Below, piece after piece: positions 1 to 4,312 of a DNA stretch of 6,378 nucleotides (position 1 is the stretch's first letter; each line of letters opens with the position of its first letter). The DNA comes from Micrococcales bacterium. Its GTDB lineage: Bacteria; Actinomycetota; Actinomycetes; Actinomycetales; Cellulomonadaceae. The stretch covers positions 1 to 6,378 of the forward strand of contig WRCL01000117.1 of NCBI GenBank assembly GCA_009783975.1, read 5' to 3'. Below the pieces are notes generated by a model, which was given only the letters and a program-made list of their open reading frames with translations, was not told the origin of the DNA and did not search any database. The translations under genes were made by a program, and so were the position numbers.

Positions 1-285
1 GACTGGCTCACCGACGTCTTCGAACCGGCTGTCCGCGCCGTCCCGGTCGACCTGCGCGGCAAGCTCGAAGCCGCCGAGGTCTACCACGAGCTGCTCGAGC
101 ACCGCTGGTTCATGTCCCAGGCCCAGCACCGCGACGTCCCCCTGCCCGAGGTCACCGCCGACTACCTCGCCCACATCCTGCCCCACCGCCCCGACGAGCA
201 CGCCGTCCTCGGCGTCCCACCGGGCCACACCTGCGACGACACCGCCTCGATCCCCATCCTCGCGGACAATGGGGACGGTTCCTAA
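1..285 (+). CDS. DUF4032 domain-containing protein, C-terminal end (5' part outside window)
   Basis: Frame 1 is open from the left edge to a TAA at 283-285, giving 94 residues with the strong third-position G/C bias of a real gene. The residues match what I recall of the C-terminal end of actinobacterial DUF4032 proteins: DWLTDVFEPAV at 1-11, a LRGKLEAAEVYHELLEHRW stretch at about 18-36, then RDVPL and YLAHILPHRPDE. These proteins are described as having an N-terminal part distantly like lipopolysaccharide kinases; their function is not established. The last 25 or so residues look like a variable tail. The next 650 bases hold only degraded frames, so this is the last intact gene before an accessory stretch. 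Family assignment is from memory of conserved motifs; I cannot see the N-terminal part. Confidence 0.75.
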   Translation, partial: DWLTDVFEPAVRAVPVDLRGKLEAAEVYHELLEHRWFMSQAQHRDVPLPEVTADYLAHILPHRPDEHAVLGVPPGHTCDDTASIPILADNGDGS

Positions 286-342
286 TGTCCTGCCTGGTCA
301 GCGCGCCCTTGGCGCCGCTTGAGCGCTGACGTCATACGTCCC

Positions 343-423
343 ATGTATTCGGAGTTGATCAGCGCCGACGAGGTCCGCGCGAGTGTCGCCGAGCTCCACG
401 CACAACGACTCACCCAGCGATGA
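343..423 (+). CDS. 26-residue ORF, possible antitoxin remnant
   Basis: A short frame starts at ATG 343, encodes MYSELISADEVRASVAELHA followed by six more residues, and stops at TGA 421-423. The stop overlaps the ATG of the next frame as ATGA, the coupling typical of antitoxin-toxin pairs such as vapBC. The downstream frame carries PIN-toxin sequence, so this could be what is left of the antitoxin. No DNA-binding domain (ribbon-helix-helix or AbrB-like) is visible and there is no clear ribosome binding site before the ATG. At 26 residues it is too short to be a normal VapB. It may also be chance. The function is a guess based only on position and overlap. Confidence 0.3.
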   Translation: MYSELISADEVRASVAELHAQRLTQR

Positions 424-665
424 CCAGCCCCGTCGTCTACTCCTACGAAGCCCGCCAAGACCTGCACGACCTTCCGGTGACCCTGCGGTCCCACGGGTTG
501 AGAGTTGATCGTCCTGTCGAGAAGTGATGCAGGAGCATCACTTCTCGACAGGACGATCAACTCTCGCTGGCGCTCCTGACCGTCGACGACGCGTCGTACG
601 TCGCCCTGGCGGAGCCCCTGGGCGTCCCGCTGGTCACCGCCGGCCACGATCTGGCCGTCCAGCTG
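420..665 (+). pseudogene. Broken PIN-domain (VapC-like) toxin gene
   Basis: Two pieces of one reading frame look like a VapC-type PIN ribonuclease. From ATG 420 the frame reads MTSPVVY, then EARQDLHDLPVTLRSHG, and stops at TGA 525-527. The same frame resumes after the stop and at about 567-656 reads LALLTVDDASYVALAEPLGVPLVT. That resembles the late segment of VapC proteins, around a conserved VDDA(S/T)YVALAE helix and LVT strand. An intact VapC is about 130 residues with an early Asp in a short DxSAL-like strand. Here that strand, the following helices and the usual Asp after LVT (here AGH) are missing or changed. A perfect 66-nt hairpin (500-565) creates the stop. After about 665 the frame loses similarity. 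I read this as a non-functional toxin relic; the family call rests on one good motif. Confidence 0.55.
500..565. repeat. Perfect 31-bp inverted repeat with 4-nt loop
   Basis: Left arm 500-530 begins GAGAGTTGATCG and ends GTGATGC. Right arm 535-565 is its exact reverse complement. The loop is AGGA (531-534). There is no mismatch over 31 bp and pairing stops sharply at both outer ends (T499 against G566). The hairpin lies inside the broken PIN gene and supplies its in-frame stop at 525-527. There is no T-run after it and the stem is not especially GC-rich, so it is not a standard intrinsic terminator. I see no target-site duplication next to the arms. It could be an inverted duplication from fold-back repair, or a small palindromic mobile element. 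Confidence 0.95.
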
Positions 666-937
666 TTGCTGTCGTCGGCCGCGGGCCCGCCCACACGTCT
701 GTGCAGGCCACAGCCATGGATCTGGTCGACCAGCTCGCACCGGACCATCGACGAGCTTGATGCCACCCGCCTGACCATGACCGATGTCGTGGGCCCCACG
801 ATGTGTCAGGGAATTCCTCGCAGGCCCTCAGGGTGCGAGCGGGACGAACACCAGCTCGTCCCCGGAGCGCGTCTCAGCCGCTGGTCGCGCCGTCGACGGT
901 TGCTGCGTGAGGACGGTCGGACGGTCGCGTGGTGGTG
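666..937. other. Region without recognisable gene
   Basis: All six frames here are either interrupted or look like mirror frames of GC-rich DNA. Short open stretches exist, for example a plus-strand frame ending at 760, but I recognise no family and see no ribosome binding site in front of a plausible start. A 7-bp stem (841-847 with 856-862, 8-nt loop) lies about 75 nt beyond the stop of the minus-strand lipoprotein gene. It lacks a T-run on either strand, so its role as a terminator is weak. The stretch is probably decayed sequence continuous with the toxin relic. Confidence 0.5.
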
Positions 938-1585
938 TCAGGGGGTCCAGGCGTCGTGGACGATCCCGATGAGCTTGTACCCGTCGTCGGTGTCACGCAG
1001 GACCAGGCGCAAGGCCGACCAGTCGACCTCGTCGGGGCCGCTGATGGGGAACGAGTACTCCACCCAGTGCACCCCGGGGCCGAAGAACTCGGCGGTGTTG
1101 GCGATCCTGCTCCCCGTCACCAACGACGCGTCGACGACGGTCTGCGCGCCGGTGGTGTAGTCGCGGGGCCAGACGAACTGCGTGCGGTACTCGGCGAAGG
1201 TCATGGTGATCGGGTTGCCGCTGCCGTCATAGGTGCCCCAGGTGAGCACCTGTGTCGATGTGCCCAGGGCGGCGATCTGCTCTGGTGACAGGCGGACGGC
1301 GGCGTCGTCGATCGACACGTACGGGGAGAACAGGACTCTCTCCTCGGGGCTCGCCAGCTGGGCCAGCGCGGCGTAGTCCTGCGCGCCCAGCGCGGCCAGC
1401 GCCTGGTTGGCGGCGGCGAGCAGCTCGTCGTGCGCAGGGGCGGTCGTGGCGAGGACGTCGTGTGACGGTGTCGTCGACGGGCTCGTCGCCGGGTCGGACT
1501 GTCCGCAGCCAACGAGGGCCGCGAGCACGCCGGCGGCGACCACCGCTCCGGCTGCGCGGCGTGCGGTGCGTGCTGTGGTGGTCAT
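938..1585 (-). CDS. Secreted lipoprotein of unknown function
   Basis: A 215-residue protein. The start at ATG 1585 is favoured over upstream in-frame codons because AAGGAG lies 6 nt before it (plus-strand 1592-1597) and because it gives a classical lipoprotein signal: basic residues RTARR at 6-10, a hydrophobic stretch 11-25, and the lipobox LVGC with the lipidated cysteine at 27. A Ser/Thr/Pro/Ala-rich tether follows to about 50. The folded part, about 52-215, contains LTWGTYDGSG (114-123), a FVWPRDY segment near 137-143, and the end SALRLVLRDTDDGYKLIGIV then HDAWTP. From memory, uncharacterised lipoproteins in Firmicutes share this pattern of FVW-(D)-F, WRSLRLVF and VGIIHDQWT, so this seems a widespread small extracytoplasmic domain with no assigned function. 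It probably sits on the outer face of the membrane. The reductase gene lies 204 nt upstream on the same strand, too far to assume one operon. Confidence 0.85.
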   Translation of the reverse strand: MTTTARTARRAAGAVVAAGVLAALVGCGQSDPATSPSTTPSHDVLATTAPAHDELLAAANQALAALGAQDYAALAQLASPEERVLFSPYVSIDDAAVRLSPEQIAALGTSTQVLTWGTYDGSGNPITMTFAEYRTQFVWPRDYTTGAQTVVDASLVTGSRIANTAEFFGPGVHWVEYSFPISGPDEVDWSALRLVLRDTDDGYKLIGIVHDAWTP

Positions 1586-1603
1586 GTGCGTCTCCTTCAG
1601 GGC

Positions 1604-1621
1604 CCCGTCATCGTTGACGGG
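1604..1621. promoter_or_regulatory. Small inverted repeat in the lipoprotein leader
   Basis: CCCGTCA (1604-1610) and TGACGGG (1615-1621) pair perfectly around TCGT. On the minus strand the repeat ends 6 nt before the AAGGAG ribosome binding site of the lipoprotein gene. It could be an operator or an mRNA stem affecting translation; a 7-bp repeat may also be chance. I found no convincing -35/-10 pair between 1622 and 1789. Confidence 0.3.
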
Positions 1622-1789
1622 TCCGGGCAGCCGGGAAATGGTCAGCCGCACCCCCAGGTCCGCGACGTGGCTGAGGGCTGAGGGTACGGGGTCAACTAGA
1701 ACACGTCTGTGCGCCCAGATCTGTTGCAGCGTGCGTCGGCACTCATGCGACACGCCGCGCAACACACCGACGCGATGTTGCCGCGCTGG

Positions 1790-2716
1790 TCAGGTCGCCG
1801 AGATGGTGGCGACCTCGTCGTCGGACAGCTCCAAGGTGGCGCTGGCCATCAGTGCCGGCAGCTGGTCAAGACGGCTGGCCGACGCGATCGGCGCGACGAC
1901 TGTCGGCTGCAGGCGCAACCAGGCGAGCGCCACGGTCGCGACTTCGACGCCGTGCCTGGCAGCGACCTCGTCGAGCACACCCAGGACGGCCTGGCCGTGC
2001 GGCGTCAGGTGCGCCGCCGCCGCGGCTGCACGCTCACCGGCGACCGGCCCCCCAGCGCGGTACTTGCCTGTGAGGAACCCGTTGGCCAACGCGAAGTACG
2101 GCAAGACGCCGAGGTTCTGCCGCACCGCCGCGTCGCGCAGCCCGTTGGTCTCATAGCTGCGTTCGACGAGGTTGTAGTGCGGTTGCAGCGCGACCGGCGG
2201 GTGCGCACCGTGGGCGGCGGTCACCGCAGCCCACTGGTCCAGGCGTTCGGCGGAGAAGTTCGACGGGGCGATGTACCGCACCTTGCCCGCGTCGACCAGG
2301 GCGCTCAGAGCCCCGACGAAATCGGCCATGGGCACGTCCGGGTCGTCGAAGTGCGCGTAGTACAGGTCGATCCGGTCGGTGCCCAGCCGCGTCAACGACG
2401 CGTCGGCCGCGCGGACGATCGTGTCTGGGTGCAGCCCCTTGAACCGCGGGTCCCACCCGACCTTCGTCGCGACGAGCACCTGGTCACGGTTGCCCCGCGA
2501 GGCCATCCACGCCCCGATGACCGTCTCGGACTCACCGCCTTCGTTGCCCGGGACCCACCACGAGTACCCGTCGGCGGTGTCGACCATCGTCCCCCCACCG
2601 TCGACGAACGCGTCGAGCAGCGCAAAACCCTCCGCCTGGTCCACCGTCCACCCAAACACGTTGCCCCCGAACACCAACGGAAAGATGTCCAGGCCACTCG
2701 TGCCGATCCGCGTCAT
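1790..2716 (-). CDS. NADP-dependent aldo/keto reductase
   Basis: A 308-residue cytoplasmic oxidoreductase of the usual length for the bacterial aldo/keto reductase TIM barrel. It should reduce aldehydes or ketones with NADPH; the substrate cannot be told. The complete catalytic tetrad is visible: Asp46 and Tyr51 in VDTADGY, Lys85 in LVATKVG, and His122 in LYYAHFDD. The N-terminus reads RIGTSGLDIFPLVFGGNVFG, typical of the family, and GKVRYIAPSNFS (144-155) and the cofactor-phosphate region PIASASR (276-282) are in the expected places. The start at 2716 is chosen because the family begins there; the frame stays open to 2815, but the extension runs into a hairpin and has no family sequence. GGAG lies only 1 nt before this ATG, too close for normal use, while TACCGT sits 6 nt upstream, so the message may be leaderless. 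The lipoprotein gene follows downstream and the lipase gene diverges upstream. Confidence 0.93.
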   Translation of the reverse strand: MTRIGTSGLDIFPLVFGGNVFGWTVDQAEGFALLDAFVDGGGTMVDTADGYSWWVPGNEGGESETVIGAWMASRGNRDQVLVATKVGWDPRFKGLHPDTIVRAADASLTRLGTDRIDLYYAHFDDPDVPMADFVGALSALVDAGKVRYIAPSNFSAERLDQWAAVTAAHGAHPPVALQPHYNLVERSYETNGLRDAAVRQNLGVLPYFALANGFLTGKYRAGGPVAGERAAAAAAHLTPHGQAVLGVLDEVAARHGVEVATVALAWLRLQPTVVAPIASASRLDQLPALMASATLELSDDEVATISAT

Positions 2717-2722
2717 GCTCCT

Positions 2723-2728
2723 ACGGTA
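2723..2728 (-). promoter_or_regulatory. Candidate -10 box, leaderless aldo/keto reductase transcript
   Basis: On the minus strand TACCGT ends exactly 6 nt before the ATG at 2716, matching the actinobacterial TANNNT spacing for transcripts that begin at the start codon. No good -35 is seen. TANNNT is a loose motif. Confidence 0.35.
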
Positions 2729-2775
2729 CCCGCAGGTGCCCGCCGGCGACGGTTGGCCAGAAGCGCCAGCGAGCA

Positions 2776-2845
2776 TTGAAACCTGAGCGGCGAACCGAAA
2801 CCTGAGGTTCCCCACTCAGGTTTCGGTTCGCCGCTCAGGTTTCAA
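2776..2845. repeat. Perfect 31-bp inverted repeat built from a repeated 10-mer
   Basis: Left arm 2776-2806 and right arm 2815-2845 are exact reverse complements; the loop 2807-2814 is GTTCCCCA. Pairing breaks at the next base outside (A2775 against C2846). Each arm contains the 10-mer GAAACCTGAG twice, 19 nt apart (2778-2787 and 2797-2806), so the element holds four copies, two per strand orientation (inverse copies 2815-2824 and 2834-2843). Between the copies lies CGGCGAACCG, itself partly symmetric. It sits between divergent genes, about 60 nt from the reductase start and 109 nt from the lipase start, a position where a shared terminator makes little sense. There is no T-run. It may be a binding site for a repeat-recognising protein, a paired set of transposon ends, or a palindromic repeat element. 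Confidence 0.95.
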
Positions 2846-2942
2846 CCAGCCAAGGCCGCCTGACCCACGGAACAACCGCCCAGCATGGCAGACCGACACT
2901 GTCCCCGGCGCATGTGGGGGCGTGGCATGATCTGTCGCGACG

Positions 2943-2948
2943 AGGAGG
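2943..2948 (+). promoter_or_regulatory. Ribosome binding site choosing the lipase start
   Basis: AGGAGG at 2943-2948 is followed by two adjacent GTG codons, at 2952 and 2955. The spacing is 3 nt to the first and 6 nt to the second, so the second is preferred. The product differs by one residue only. Confidence 0.75.
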
Positions 2949-2954
2949 TGTGTG

Positions 2955-4295
2955 GTGACCTACCTGCGCCGGGTTGTGGTGTGGGCTGCGCTGGGGGCGG
3001 CGGTCAACCTTGTGTGGTGGGGGTGGGTGGTCCGGCCGGTGGCGTTGGCCGTCGTGTGCGTGGTCGGGTGCGTCGTGGTCTGCACGGTGGTCGCGTTCGC
3101 ACCTCGCCTGCGGTGGCGGCGTGGTGAGCCGTGGCGGTTGGCTGTGCTCGCCGACGGGTACGAGCTGACGCTCGCGGCAAGCGCGTGTGCCGTGGCCAAC
3201 ATCGTGTGGTGGGTGTGGCTCGCGTTCCACGTCGCGCACGGGCGCGGTGGGCTCATCGCCGGGGCGGTGGTGAACATCGTCGTCGCGGCGGTGCTCATCT
3301 TCGGTGTGGCGGTCAACGGGTTCGTCCGGCTGAGCATCGGTTCGACGAACGTCCCGACGGTCACCAAGGTGCTCATCGCTGTGCTGTGGTGGATCCCGCC
3401 GGTGACGGTCGTGCTGCTGGGGCGGGCGTGCCGCACCAGCGCCCGGGAGATCGCAGCCACGACGTACCGCCTCGAACGTGACCGGGCCCGGGTCGGCGAC
3501 CAGGTGTGCCGCACCCGTCACCCTGTCCTCATGGTCCACGGCGTGTTCTTCCGCGACTGGGACAAGTTCGGGTACTGGGGCCGGATCCCCGATGCGTTGG
3601 TCGCCAACGGTGCGACCGTCTCCTACGGAAACCAGGACGCGTCACGTCCGGTCGCCGACTGCGCCGCCCAGCTCGTCACGGCGATCGAGCAGGCCGCCGT
3701 GGCGACGGGCAAGGTCAACATCATCGCCCACTCCAAAGGCGGGCTCGACGCACGCTGGGCCATCAGCCAGCTCGGGATGGCCGACAAGGTCGCCTCGCTG
3801 ACGACGGTCAACACACCCCACCGCGGGTGCCGTTTCGCCAGGGCAGTGCTCGACCGCATCTCCCCGAAGGTCCAGGCCCAGATCGGCACCAGCTCTGACG
3901 CGGTGATGACCAAGCTTGGCGACCCGGCGCCGGACTTCCTCGCGAGCGTCGCCGACCTCACCGACACCGAGTGCGCCCGTCTGGCCACTTTCATGCCCGA
4001 CGCCCCCGGTGTGCTCTACCTGTCCATCGGCTCTGTCATGGCGTCGCGTTTTGCTGCCGGTTTCCCGCTCAACGTCGGGTACAGCCTCATCGCGCCCGCT
4101 GATGGCGCCAACGACGGCCTCGTCGCCCTGACCTCCATGGGCTGGGGCGAGTACCTCGGCACGGTCGAACCCACCGGCCGCCACGGCCTGTCCCACGGGG
4201 ACATGATCGACCTGTTGCGCCGTGACATCGACGGTTTCGACATCTGCGAGCTGTACGTCCAGCTCGTCAGCGGCCTGCGCGAACGCGGCCTGTGA
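2955..4295 (+). CDS. Membrane protein with C-terminal lipase/esterase (alpha/beta hydrolase) domain
   Basis: A 446-residue protein (one longer if GTG 2952 is used). The first 160 residues contain about five hydrophobic segments, roughly 7-27, 29-49, 71-92, 99-121 and 137-157, with an Arg-rich loop after the second that suggests a cytoplasmic side. The hydrolase domain begins near 188 with HPVLMVHGVFFRDWDKFGYW, whose HG motif is the usual oxyanion-hole region. The nucleophile elbow is AHSKGG with Ser260. The acid is probably Asp387 in GANDGLV and the base His414 in GLSHGDMIDL. VNTPHRG (286-292) is also typical of triacylglycerol lipases. From memory, very similar catalytic domains occur in Firmicutes lipase-like proteins. 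It should hydrolyse carboxyl esters, perhaps membrane lipids; the substrate is unknown. Which side of the membrane the catalytic domain faces is unclear: five spans put it outside, but the segment after the fifth is rich in Arg. It is transcribed away from the reductase and ends 17 nt from the stop of the convergent kinase-like gene. Confidence 0.88.
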   Translation: MTYLRRVVVWAALGAAVNLVWWGWVVRPVALAVVCVVGCVVVCTVVAFAPRLRWRRGEPWRLAVLADGYELTLAASACAVANIVWWVWLAFHVAHGRGGLIAGAVVNIVVAAVLIFGVAVNGFVRLSIGSTNVPTVTKVLIAVLWWIPPVTVVLLGRACRTSAREIAATTYRLERDRARVGDQVCRTRHPVLMVHGVFFRDWDKFGYWGRIPDALVANGATVSYGNQDASRPVADCAAQLVTAIEQAAVATGKVNIIAHSKGGLDARWAISQLGMADKVASLTTVNTPHRGCRFARAVLDRISPKVQAQIGTSSDAVMTKLGDPAPDFLASVADLTDTECARLATFMPDAPGVLYLSIGSVMASRFAAGFPLNVGYSLIAPADGANDGLVALTSMGWGEYLGTVEPTGRHGLSHGDMIDLLRRDIDGFDICELYVQLVSGLRERGL

Positions 4296-4312
4296 CATGA
4301 GCCTGTCGCGTC

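Noticed and set aside
841..862. A 7-bp stem as terminator of the lipoprotein gene
   Set aside because: It has an 8-nt loop and no T-run, lies about 75 nt past the stop, and such stems arise often by chance at this GC content.
1586..1765. Upstream in-frame extension of the lipoprotein gene to 1765
   Set aside because: It would bury the signal peptide and lipobox 60 residues inside the protein, and the internal ATG 1585 has a well-spaced AAGGAG.
1709..2779. A 356-codon open frame on the plus strand opposite the aldo/keto reductase
   Set aside because: It has a composition typical of antisense frames in GC-rich DNA, while the minus strand encodes a complete catalytic tetrad.
2717..2815. A 33-residue N-terminal extension of the reductase to ATG 2815
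   Set aside because: The extension reads through one arm of the palindrome and has no family sequence; relatives begin at the RIGTSGL segment.
2776..2845. CRISPR-like repeats, because the 10-mer occurs four times
   Set aside because: Two copies are inverted relative to the other two, spacing is 19 nt or less, and the intervening sequence is itself palindromic; there are no unique spacers and no cas genes.
4296..4312. A bidirectional terminator between the convergent lipase and kinase-like genes
   Set aside because: The 17-nt gap has no inverted repeat of useful length and no T-run; any termination must occur inside the opposite gene or by Rho.
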